From Lycocorax pyrrhopterus obiensis (Eukaryota > Chordata > Aves > Passeriformes > Paradisaeidae), in the NCBI GenBank assembly GCA_014706295.1, contig JACSVZ010000008.1, forward strand, positions 23,130,370 through 23,194,369: DNA of 64,000 bases, read 5' to 3'. The position numbers and the translations under genes are program-made. Under the pieces are notes generated by a model. It searched no databases. It had not been told where the DNA came from and saw only the letters and a program-made list of their open reading frames with translations. Shown here in pieces: positions 1-11,216 of the stretch (position 1 is its first letter; every line of letters starts with the position of its first letter).

Positions 1-1954
1 TCTCATATCCTGGCAGGTGTCAGTCTTGACTTCCAAGACACCATGGAGGGGGAGGTGGGAAACAGGAGGATTATAAAAATAAATAAATTGTTGAAAACCC
101 ACGAATGTGCCCACGCTTCCTCTCAGTCCATGTGCTGGGGCCTTATTAATCTAAGTCATTGCTCTTTCCTTCCTACTAGTGCCATCAGCCTCCATAAGAG
201 CAGTTACACACTCTCCCACAGGAAATACCATCCTCAATGTTTTTGAGCACCCTGGAGGCGGAGATGTGTGTAGACGGAGGACCTGGAGACAGCCTGTGCC
301 CTGTCTCAGCACTGGACAAAGTCATCCATGATCTTTACTAAGGAAGGAACCAGAGAGACCACCAGGCACATGCTGGGTGTGAGGACAGAGCAAAAACTCA
401 TGTTCTCCTCAGCTCTCCTGCTCTGGGTCTCACCAGATGCTGCTCACACCATCTAAGCTGCGTGATAGATCAGTCTGCACTGTTCCCTGGAAGGAGCTGC
501 TCTAGAAGTAAACCATTTACAAACCAGGGCCCTCTAAAGCCTTGAGTGTCCTCTATCTGCAAAAGGCATCTTTCAACCCGTGCCAGAAGGGCTTTAATAT
601 CAAGAGAGATCTCCTGCTCTTGAGTACTCAGGTACCAAACTTGATAGAAGTGAAAAAGGATGAGAGTTCCCTCACAAAGTTTGGTCTTTCTGTCTGTTCA
701 GGCTTAAATTATAGACACAAAAGCCATGGCTGCCAACAGCTTCAGCCTAGATGGGCCAAGACACTGCTTTGCATTGGCCCGCACCCTTCAGGATGCTTGA
801 CCTTTGCTCCAGTCAGTAAATTGATCTCACACCTCTCTGGGATGGGATGTGTGAAATCTTGCTGCAAACTGCCTTAAGCCCAGGGGCAGAAACTTAAAGG
901 AAGCTGTGGCTACACAAGGCTGTGAGGCAGGTCAGCATCCCCCCCCCAGTGTCCCGTATGAGCCCAGCAGGCGCTTTGAGCTGAGCAATGTTTTCAGCAT
1001 CACAGTATATTACGCTACAGGACAAACTCCTGAATAGGGCCACTAAGTTTGGTCTGCTCTCATGTGAGTTTCTGCAAGACTCACTGATGCCCTTTTTTTG
1101 TCTCTCTCCTCATGCTCCTCAGGTCTCCTCTCTTTAGCTATTGAGAGACTCCAGATGACTGAGACAGCCAAGGTGCCCTTCTGACAGCTGATGCTGAACC
1201 CATTTTTTAGCAAGGCCTGTGGTTCGCTAAAGTAACCAGAATTCTGGGATGCTCAACAAAGGCATGGTGGGAGCCAGAACAGGAGAAGGCCTGATTGGGT
1301 CATATCTAAGGTCCACGAAATCCTGCACCATGTCTGAGAGGATACCTAATGTGTGAGAAGGGGATCGTTGTGCTATTATGTTTCTTCGGAATAGTTTCTC
1401 AGTCTTCAGTGGTCTTTGATGGGGGACTTCCTCAGTCAAATATTGTGGCTTTGTATTTAACAGCCGCTGTTGTGGATTTTTTCCCAAGAATTTTTTTGAG
1501 TTCCTTTTTTAATTTCTTCATACAGGTAATCTCCACATATCCCAAGGCAAGGAGTCCCTCAGGTTAGCTGTACACAGCACGAAGAGTTTATCTTTCCATT
1601 TGTTCTCCTGCTGCTTTCACTTGGCAGCCTTGGTTCTTACACTGAAAGAAAGAGTGAACAGTCATTCCTTATTTACCTGTTCAATAACATTCACCTCTAT
1701 CACCTAGCCTGCCTCTAGTCTTTCACCAGCTGAAGGGTCCCAGCTCACACTTGACAGTGTCAACCCTCTGACCATCCTTGTAGCCCTTCTCCATTTCTCA
1801 TGAGGTCCCGTTGATGCCCTGTGAGGGGGAAGACCAGGAGTGCACCCTGGAGCTCTCTATTCCTCTTTGCTCACAGCAGGTGAGACATCCAGAGCACTGT
1901 GTGCCACTCCTGGCACCACACTATAACGAAGACAAATGCTGAAAATCTGACCTT
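1..1954. other. Intergenic, nothing recognised
   Basis: CpG-poor DNA with frequent stops in all frames. No exon, RNA gene or repeat of note was recognised. A C-run lies near 939-946. Confidence 0.5.
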
Positions 1955-2330
1955 GGAAGGAAAATTGAAGGAACTGGGCTTTTTTTGTCCAGAAAAGGAA
2001 AGGACCAGAAGGCAGCAAGTAAAATATATTTCTGTATTTAAGGTTTTTATGCAAGGATAAGGATGAATTGCTCTCCATATTCAGCATGGGGGCAAGATAA
2101 GGAGAGCAAGACCCCATTTGCAGCAGACATGATTTAGGTCAGATGTTAGGAAACTCCTCCAGTTTCGAGCACACAAAAACTCTGGAACAAGCTGTCAGGA
2201 AGGGATGGAGCCTCTTTCACTGGCAGTATTTACAAGCAGGTTGGACACCCATCTGTTGGGAGGGTTTCAGGAGAGCTGTCTTGCAAGAGTGTCTACCAGG
2301 GTCCCTTCAGCCTCACATTTCTCCCTTCGT
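1955..2330 (+). mobile_element. Degraded CR1-type LINE fragment
   Basis: Order and wording match CR1 tails: GGAACTGGGCTTTTTTTGTCC, then GATTTAGGTCAGATGTTAGG, CTGGAACAAGCTGTCAGG, CAGGTTGGACACCCATCTGT and GGGTCCCTTCAGCCTCA. Divergence is higher than in the copy near 35 kb, and the terminal 8-bp repeat is not recognisable. This is an old insertion on the + strand, truncated at both ends. Confidence 0.8.
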
Positions 2331-5300
2331 GTTCCCACTGTCGAACCATTCGGCTGGGACAGACCGAGCCATCCGGGCACTGGAGACGCTCTGCCAACGC
2401 CCTCAGGGGAGGAGCAGCACTAAGAGGAAATCTGTGCAAATCTATTATCTGTACTCTCTGCCGAAGGCAGGGAGGGTCTCAGTATCAGGCACATCCCCAG
2501 TGGGAGCTGCCTTCTCACCTCCCTCTGCTCCCCTAAAATGCCACTGCTCTCATTACAGGAGACATCAGAAAGAAAAACTTGCCAGGGGCAGTGTGGATTT
2601 TGGTCATTTGCAGCCCCACTGGCTTTTCTTTCTCATTTTTCAGGGACATTTTGGGAACCCATGGACCACAGGCTGGAAGATGTTTGTGACAATTACATGT
2701 CATGGGTTCGTGTCCCTTCCAGGGTCACAGAGTCTGGAGCCAAGCTGAGAGACCCCATCCTTCTCATCTGCCTCGAGGCAGAGGTGCCTGCTCACAGTTC
2801 TGCATCAGGCCATGTAAAAATGCTTCCAGTTTTGTCACTTCACAGAGCAGTGCTGCTGTTAAGGCACCCATTCCTCAGCTGCTCAGGGAAGGTGGAGCGG
2901 ACAAGCAATGAACCTCCAGCTGCCCAGTGAATCTCACCAAGGACATTGTTACAAATCTGAGGCATGAGTTTTTGAGAGTTTACACCAAAGGAGGCTGCTG
3001 ATGGTCACTTGTTTCTCTGCGAGAGCAGGGTGAGTTGCCTACCAATGCGTGCTGCGGTACAGATGTGGTGAAGAGGCGGATTAGTTAGGCCAGATGTGCA
3101 CAGGCCACCCAAGGGCATGGTGTCCAGGCAGTCACTTCCACTCTGTGTCCCTGAGGACAGTCACATTCTGGCTGAAGGTACCACTGAACTGCTCTGTCAA
3201 CACTGCATTCATTATGTGAACGTTCATAAGTGACTGAGCTTAATTAATGTGTCCTCCATGGGCTGTCAGGACATGTGTTAATGGTGGAGAATCGTTCAGG
3301 TAGCAGTAACGATCCAGAGATGATGCTCAGCTCCCTCTCCAGATTTGTCTGTGTGGCCGATGCCGCACAGTCACTGTTGTGTGCTCTCCCTTCCCTCTCT
3401 CCTAGCTCATGCAAGGCATGGCCACAAAGCAACCCATCTTTTTGTACTTGTAAACGCATTTTACAGAGTTGTAAATGCTCTTATTGATTCCTCAGCCTTA
3501 TTATCCTTGCTGTTCAGCCAAGAATCAACTTCCATTTGAGGATAAATTATTAATCAGACTTCTTCAGGTCTATTTCATAATCATTTCCACCATTCTGGCT
3601 GTCACATAAGAAGGATTTGCATATTTATTCTGCCACTTTTCCCCAGAACAATACATGGCAGCCCATGTTTACCTGCAGACTCTTAAATCACTTTCCCTAC
3701 CTTATAAAATCTTTGCTTTTAGACATAGCAGGCCCTGCACAGTTCAGTCCACATCCTTCTGACTCATTTGCTTTGTAGCGTATTTTTGTAGGCAAATACT
3801 TTTCCTTTTCACTTCTCTGCTTTTTCATTGCTTATTTATGATACCCTGTGGGGTAAAACTGTGTGGTTTGTTCAACAGCCCATAACAAAAATACAGAAGC
3901 TTCCAGCCTGGTACTGACTGTCTTTGGTCCCCAGCCCAGCTTGCAAAGGAGAGTGTATTGAGCAGGTATTTTGGCTTTCAGCACCATTTTTTTCCCCAGA
4001 TGGTCACAGATGAGCAGGCCTCATGCCCCGTTCAAGGTGTGGCTGTGTTTCTGTGACAGGGGAGTGCTGCTCAATGGGAAATGTTTTGGGAATGGTGGGG
4101 AGAAGGGATGGGAACATGATGAAGCTGATGGCACCTGTCTAGGAAGGGACAATGTTTGTAGTCACAGTAAGCCAAATGGAGGGGACTGAGCCACACCAAG
4201 GGTTAATGTTTTAAGTAGCAACAGAGAAACTGAGGTACAGACCAAACCAATGCCTTGTGCCAGGCTGTGGAGCAGGATGGTGTCAGAGTCAAGGAAGCCT
4301 CCAAAACTGCAGTCTTTGAACAGCGCTAGGAGAGACATGTGGGTGTTCTGGTCCCTCTGAACACAGGATGGGGAGGCAGAGAGCAGGCAAATTCACCCCA
4401 GGACTGCCCTCGTCCTTGTGCTGTCCGTGGGCAGATTTACCCCAGCACTGCACTTGTCCTTGTGCTGTCCCCGTTATGGCTCCCAACAGAGTTTCCATGT
4501 GGCAGGCAAGAGCACAGGCTGATTCCTTCCAGCAGATGGTAGCAGGAGTAAACAAGGGGATGGGCATCCGCACCGGGATCCCCGGCTGGACACTGCAATA
4601 TTGCTCCTCATGTCCAGAGAGAATGGCTGCCAAGCAAGCAGCACCCAGAGCCAAGGCACCATGGGGTGCTACAGGCCTTCCTTGTTGACAAGACCATGGG
4701 CAGCGTGAGTTTAATGAAGGACTTGTCATTCCCACAGTGAATTCAGATATGAAATGGTAGGGGGATGTGCTTGTAGTCTCAGTGGCCAGTTGGGGTGGGT
4801 TAGCCAAGGTGATGGCTGTGGCACAGGCCAGAATGGTTGCCATGGCATCGGGCAAGATGTCAGCCATGGCTCAGGCCAAGGCAGCTGTCGCAGCACTGGG
4901 CAGGAACTGATTTACAGCCTCAGTGTTCCCAGCTTGCTTTTGGACTGTGGTTCTTCCATTTGAGACCTTGCAACCCTGTTCTCTCAGGGGTGACAAGACA
5001 GCAGACCTTGACCTTCCCCACAGCTCCTCAAGTTTACTCCAGTGGCCCTCCCTGTTTCCTTCCTTTGTTCTTTCTCCTGTTTTATCACCAGTGATGATGA
5101 CTTTCTGCAGGCCTTCAAGTTCCAAATTCTTAACACCAGGACACTGAAGGGAAATTTCCCTTCATTTTTTTTGGTAGAGGAAGTTTGAAAATGTGATGTT
5201 AGTGTAACGGGAAGAGTGGAGGCCAGTTAATAAGAAATTGAAAAGAGCCATTCAACACTCAGATAAACAGAAGTACTTGGATGGTTGAGGTATGCGTGGT

Positions 5301-6129
5301 GCAATGAAGACATGGCAGTAGCATGTCTAGAAGTGAAGCCAAGAGATGTTTTCTCCAACAGCCTGGGCTGTGCCCAGGCTCCTGTAGAGCTTGCAGGCTG
5401 GTTTGCAAAGCTGTGTTGCTACGTCCTACCTGCACCATTTCCCACCTCCAAGTGGTCCAGTTCCCATTATTCAGCTCACTTTCCCAAGACCCCAGCATGG
5501 GACTGGATGTTTGGGGTGCTCCTCTCATGAAGATGTGGAGTTTACGCATCTAGCGCTGGAGTATGAGGAGGTGGTGGCAGAGTGCTGGGAAGGGGAGAGC
5601 CTGTTCCTGCTGCAAAGGGACCCAGGGGGCAAGTGTTGCTCTGTGTGACATTTGACAGGTCTGCAACATATGGTGCATCCCACTGCAGGCTGAGGCTGTC
5701 CTCCAAATCAGCTTCCAGCCTGTCTCGATGTGAGGTTAAATCCTCGCTCAGGAGCAAGAAAGTAGAGAAGCAGCAGATGGAACCAATCAATTTGCCATCC
5801 GAAAACCGATCAATTTGTGGGGACCCCTTCTCATCCAAAGGCAGGGTGGGAACAGGGTCCAGCCACTGCATGCATGCAGGAAAGATCAGTGGGCAGCCCA
5901 TAATAAACCCTAAATGTATTTCCAGCCATAAAATGCTTGACGTGCCTTCAGAGAGGCTGTTGAAATCCCTGATTTGCAGCTGGCACTCATTTTCCATTGC
6001 AGGTAATAAAAAGACTGAGCCAGAGTGCTCAGATATTTCATCGTCGGGGTCCACTGCCATCCCCCAGCCTAATGGCCAGATCACCAGGACTCGCACACCT
6101 CCTCCTCTTCCTTCTCAGGGCTCTCCTTT
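2331..6129. other. Intergenic, apart from the POU-site island
   Basis: No gene recognised. Short open frames are unrelated to known proteins. The only structured part is the AT-rich island at 3535-3665, listed separately. Around 4790-4905 a degenerate GGC/CATGG-rich stretch gives weak internal repetition. Confidence 0.45.
3535..3665. promoter_or_regulatory. Candidate element with POU octamer
   Basis: AT-rich stretch with ATAAATTATTAATCAG near 3543 and a perfect octamer ATTTGCAT at 3615-3622 followed by ATTTATTC. POU factors are broadly used in neural progenitors. The call rests on motif content only. Confidence 0.3.
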
Positions 6130-6450
6130 CCCTTCAAACAGTATCCGGACCCTGCAGGTGATGGGAGGGCGAGATAACATGCAAGAGTGGTGATTTCAGG
6201 AAGTGGTTGGGACTTGTAAATCCTCACAGGGGCTTCCTCTGTCAGAGGAGCTATCCGGGCAGCGGGGCATGTGCTGGTTGAAGTCATGCCTGTTAGGGAG
6301 GTATTTGTTCTTCTGGCCCCCACGGCCCAGGCCGGTTGTCGTAACATCCCTCGAGCCGGGATCTGGTTGCAGCAATAAAGTTGAGCGGATTGGGTTCCTG
6401 GCTGGACAGGAAAGAGTTATTGATCAATGCCATGAATCCTTCCCACCTTC
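6130..6450. promoter_or_regulatory. Candidate conserved element
   Basis: A stretch with more retained CpGs than its surroundings. It contains GAGATAACATGC near 6170, CAGCAATAAAGTTGAGCGG near 6371 and TTATTGATCAATG near 6417. No frame resembles a known protein. It could be a distal enhancer; motif evidence only. Confidence 0.35.
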
Positions 6451-9400
6451 CTCCTGCCCACGGGTGCATACCAAGAGAAGTGAGGAGAGCAAAGCTCAAA
6501 AGATGCTCTGTTTGGGAGTGAAGGGTGGCATGGCCAGGGCAAGGACATGGGAAAAGGTTAAACACCAGCTGAGGATCTTTTAAACATCTCTAAATCAGGG
6601 CTGGGAGCAATTTGAAGACAATTCTTTTTGCTCTGGGGCTGGAGAGACAGGCAGGACCCTGATCCAAGGTGGATGTCTCACTACAGTAGGGTAACACCAA
6701 GGAAAACTAACTAAAGGAACAACATGCTTGTGTCTTGCATTTTACAAGATCTCCGGGGCTTATTTCCTCTCCTGTTGTGGGCCTGGGATCACTGGCGGAC
6801 AATCACTATGTGTCCACCAGGGAAATGTGGCCTGAGACCCAGTATTTCAGTCATCTAGTCAAGCTTCATAATTTCCGATCCTCACCAGATACTATGTCTA
6901 TAATAAGATTGATATTAGTAATACCACTAACAATTGTGGTAATGCTAATAAAATAATATTGGGCTCCTCCATCCAAGGAGCTAGAAGCTTTTAAAGGAAA
7001 TTAAGTCTCATGGCATCCATCCCACTTCAAGAAAGCTTATTTAGAGAGCAGCAAAGCCTTCTCGCTTCTCTGTGGCATGCAGTCTCCTCCAAGGTGGAAC
7101 ACAGCAGCTATTTATGAGTATGCAATAACAGTCCACAGCAATCTAGGCCACGCAATGAAAGTAAATACCATATTCAGGACAATTACAGGGGTTATAGAAG
7201 AGACTGTACCCAGACACCCAGCTCAACCACTAGGCTTTTAGATGTATTAGGGGACTTTTTGTGGTGTTCAGAACCTACTGTGGTCAATCACAAAGACCTT
7301 CGGCAGCAGTGTGGTCTCTCATCCGGCTCTGGGCACCATATGCTCCTGATCTTGAAAGCAGGGAAAGCAGGAGCCTTGCTGTCTCCTCTGTGTGACTCAG
7401 CACAGCCTCACTCTGGCACCCTGCAGGAGGCATTTCTTTATGGGCTAGTTTGGTGTTGTCCACTGAGACTGACAGCTCAGAGATGCAAAGCTCACTGTCC
7501 TTTGCAAGCCATGTTCCCTTCCAGAGGTGTGTCAGCACAAGCCTGTCAGGAACCGGCAATCCCCAGGAGTAAATCACATCCACAAGAGAAGGTTCTTGAA
7601 GACTAGGAAGACTCTTTGAACCACCCTGTTTTCTTCTGTGGCCTTGAAGTCACAGACACCAACAGCCCGGCCTGAACATCTCCAGTGAAAACTGCTCTGG
7701 GACTTAGACCCAGGAGATGCTGGTGGAAAAAAATCTGAGGAATGTGTGCTGAAAATCCAAGGCATTTGTGCTCATCAGCACACAATGCTCTGCCCCCTGC
7801 TCCTGCAGGCTTTGATGAATGCAGAACTAGTTAGCAGCACTGGTGTGAGTGGGTCCAAGAGGTCATGCTGAAAAATGGCACTTTGTCAAAAATGTCATTT
7901 CAGCAGCATTTCATTGCCTTTTTCTTTAAATGAAAAAATTCAGAAGGAAATTAAGCCAATGTGTTATTTCACTGTAATTTGAAATTTTTTGCTGCTGATT
8001 TTTAAAACTTCTTCCTCTTCTCACCTTCTTTTGGTCTATCACTTGCAGCTCACAAAGCAGATTTTTGTCATTTTTCAAAAGATGCAGGTTAGGGTCACAT
8101 AACTCAGTATTTCCTTTACATGAAAAGATGCGCAAAAATCAAGATGAAACCCTGTTGCACTTTTTTTTTTCAATGAGCCATTTTCAGAGAGCTTGACCAC
8201 CTCTTTCTGCAGAACCTGCATGACTGTGCTTTGGGGTCCTGTTTCAGGAGGCCAGACCTTTTCTCATGGACACCATTGGAAGCCCAGGACGGATGCAGGA
8301 CGAGGGCAAACACAAAGCCTTACTTGTCCTGGACCTCCTCTCCCCGTCCCAGCCTGCCAGCTTAGCGCTGGGAGATTTTGGGGTAGGATCAGCCACATCA
8401 CTTGTGCTCAGCTTCCCAAAAAACATCCCTCCCAGACTCAGGGATCTTGAGGAATGTAACAGCCATCCCTGCCTTAGGCTTGAGCTCCAGCAGCTCATCT
8501 CTTCTTTCACTTGAAAATGTGGATTTTGTTGCTCATTCAAAGCCATTTGGCTCCATCTCCAGCACTGCATTCACTGCCAGAATAGGCAATAGGCTGTGGG
8601 GGCCCTCTGGCTTCCAGCATCATGGAGAGAAGGGGTGTGAGGGCTGGGGGAGCCCATCCTACCCCTCCTCACTGCCCTTCCCCATCTCTGCCTTCTCACT
8701 ACTTGGGGAAGAGAGAGCAGGACCTTACCTAGGACCGTGGAGACAGACTTTCAGGGAGGAAGAGTCTGCCACTGTGCACGTCAGGAATGATTTGATCAGC
8801 CAGAAAGATGAGCACCTCTAGCACTGACATCAGGGGACAGACAGAGGAGAGTGCGAAAAAGCTTGTGATGGGCAGCGGGACTGCAGCACATGGCAGGGTG
8901 CGGAGACCCAGGGCTGCAGAGCAGCACCCATGGATGTCACGGATCTCTGCCGGGGACAGCAAGGGGCTGATGAGACTGTCTAATGCTGTGCTGAATTTCT
9001 TCTCCTGCAAAACCATCCCTGCTGCTTCCATCTGGGATAACAGTTTAAGAGCTGTTTGTGCAAAGCTGTGCTCCTGCGCATCCAGCACCGGCTGGGAGTA
9101 AAACCAATCAGATGGTGCAAGGACCTTTGCTCTGACCCACTTGCATGAGTATTTACCCACATGTGCAAACACCCCACGTCATGTATTACCTTCGGAAAGG
9201 TAATATAAAACATGAAAAGATGGCTGAATTCCCTAAGTGGGGAATGAGCTTCACCCAAGCACTCCCTGGCAGACCCTACTTTAGCCTGCTGTTCTTGGGA
9301 AAGTGGTCCCTGATCAGGCACATCTGCCAAACCTTTCTGAGGCCCACCCCACAGCCTTCCTGTGTGCTCACTGAAACTGTCAAGGTTACCAAGACCCTCA

Positions 9401-10184
9401 AGGTCCTTCTCTGGCCTCCCTGGCTCAGCAGCTTCTGAGGGCAAGGACACCAGCTGCAAATTGCTTTGAAGGGCTGGATTGCCACCAAGCTCAGCCCAAA
9501 GCCTGGCATTGCAGTGTGTATGAAAGGACCATGAGTAAATTTTCGCCTCTCTTATAACCACACACCTCAAGGCGTAATGCTCTTCAAAGATGCTCATGGA
9601 GAATGGGCCAATGGGTAATATTCCCTGCCTGGGAAAAATTCCTCTCCTTTCAGATCCAGACAGTTTCCAGAGCTCTTTTAATACATCTTGCTCTCCTCTG
9701 CCCTCTCGTCTTCAGAGCATTCTGCTCTCTCTTTCCCTTTCTTTCCTTTGGGAACAACTCCCTTTAATTTTAAAATTCCAGGGGCAAAATGAAGCCAAAT
9801 GGCTGCAGGTGGACATAGCCTCTCTTAGCCTCCACCTTAAAAAAACTGCAAAACGTGAAAAGAGAAACCAATAGCAACCTCAAAACAAATTGAGATCAGA
9901 AATTGTGCAAAGGACTGCCACATGGTATTACCACCACATCTACAGCCAAGCACCCCTGTCAAAACCTCACCCTACCCCTCTGCATGTGATTCTCACCCGT
10001 ACAGTCTGCTGTGTCTCCTTGCCTCTGTTTATACTAAAGCCCTTGCAGAATAAAACATCCATGTAAAATCCAATTTCCTCTGAATCTCTCTCTGAGAAGA
10101 GGACTCGAGATTGAGTAGATAACCTCTGCAGTAATTGCCTGAGCCACTCCTGTTTGCTGGAAAGGTGAGATCCATTTTTCAATT
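6451..10184. other. Intergenic, nothing recognised
   Basis: No gene or interspersed repeat recognised. AT-rich parts at 6880-6960 and 7900-8180 contain scattered ATTA cores but no compact cluster. Confidence 0.45.
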
Positions 10185-10565
10185 ATCTATCTGCAGTGAC
10201 AGCAGCGAGCAACGGAGCTAAGAGGAAGGAGAGAGAGAGAGAAAGAGAGAGAGGAAATCCAGCCAACAAGAGCCGTCTGTGTCAATCCTGGCAAACGGGA
10301 GGTACGATAGATGTGGTCACAGTTCCTGCCATCAATATCCTCTAATATAAATGTCAGCGATGCCATTTTACCCACAGTCATTTCCCACAATGCTGATTAC
10401 ATTATCGTATAATAGAGGGGCGCCAGCCGCACCGCTTTCTCTCCTAACCCTCCTTGCGGTAATGTGTCAATAGCCTGCCTCCATGAAACAAGTCAATTTT
10501 CTGCAGGCTTGGCAGCGGAATAAATCTGCCGACTATCTAGAGAGCTGGAGATATTTATACACACC
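10185..10565. promoter_or_regulatory. Candidate conserved enhancer with PBX/MEIS-like and homeodomain motifs
   Basis: This block keeps many CpGs in an otherwise CpG-poor desert and is rich in recognisable sites. These are TGTCAATC (10280-10287) and TGTCAAT (10465-10471), both partial PBX-MEIS sites read on the minus strand, TCTAATATAAATGTCAG near 10339, CCACAATGCTGATTAC near 10386 (SOX-like ACAATG) and GATTACATTATCGTATAAT from 10395. It is bounded by a purine and a pyrimidine tract. No frame is coding. Among the distal candidates this has the strongest enhancer-like texture. Confidence 0.5.
10220..10257. repeat. 38-nt pure purine (GA)n tract
   Basis: Uninterrupted A/G run dominated by GA dinucleotides, near the left edge of the conserved-looking element at 10185-10565. 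Confidence 0.95.
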
Positions 10566-10568
10566 GTG

Positions 10569-10570
10569 TC

Positions 10571-10604
<34 letters not shown>

Positions 10605-10624
10605 TTCTCTCCCTCCCCCCTCCC
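10569..10624. repeat. 56-nt pure pyrimidine (CT)n tract
   Basis: An uninterrupted C/T run, mostly CT dinucleotides, grading into CCCTCCCCCCTCCC. It directly follows the candidate conserved element at 10185-10565 and mirrors a purine run near that element's other end. Confidence 0.95.
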
Positions 10625-11172
10625 ACCTTCCCTCCCTGTGTGTGCAAGCATAGATGTGTGTCCTCAGCAGAATTGAGTGATTTTCAGCCCAGACTCAATA
10701 AGAAGAGAATTTAGGGCAGTCCTACAGCTTGGCTTCCAGTAACAGCCCTACACGTTTATTTTCTTTAGCTTAACAGGAAAGAGAGAATTATGTTTAGATT
10801 TATATGACAAGGGCAGTTCTACCAAAACGCTTGTGATAAGCACTGTGGAAGGGGGAGGAAGGTGTGTGCATGTGTGACAAAAACCAGGCAGGCCAGTGGC
10901 AGAGAGGGATTGCAACACCTTGCAGGTCACACCAGGGGGGTCCTCTGGGAGCTGGAAACGCAGCTCTTACTTTAACCGACAGCTCCTTTTTTAGTGTATG
11001 TCTGAATCAAACGCCAGTGCAAGGAGGAGGAGGGAGGCCATGGGCTCCTCCATCCCTGCTGACGGATGAGAGTGAAGGCGTTTGGCTCTCTTCTCTTGAC
11101 TTTTGCAGGTAAAGAGGCTTCCAAGGACAAGATGCTCTGGCCACTGCAGTGATGCTCGTTTTCCTGGGGATG

Positions 11173-11216
11173 TCCCCAGGACATCCTGTGGTCATCCCCA
11201 GGACACCCTGTGGTCC
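11173..11216 (+). repeat. Two tandem copies of a 22-bp unit
   Basis: TCCCCAGGACATCCTGTGGTC is followed directly by a second copy with one internal substitution (CACCC for CATCC). The first copy also forms the right arm of a perfect 9-bp palindrome (TCCTGGGGA TG TCCCCAGGA, 11162-11181). Confidence 0.9.

Noticed and set aside
4289..6193. Several open frames near 200 codons (4289-4867 minus, 5542-6096 minus, 5582-6193 plus)
   Set aside because: They overlap or sit next to one another in different frames, have mixed unbiased composition and resemble no known protein.
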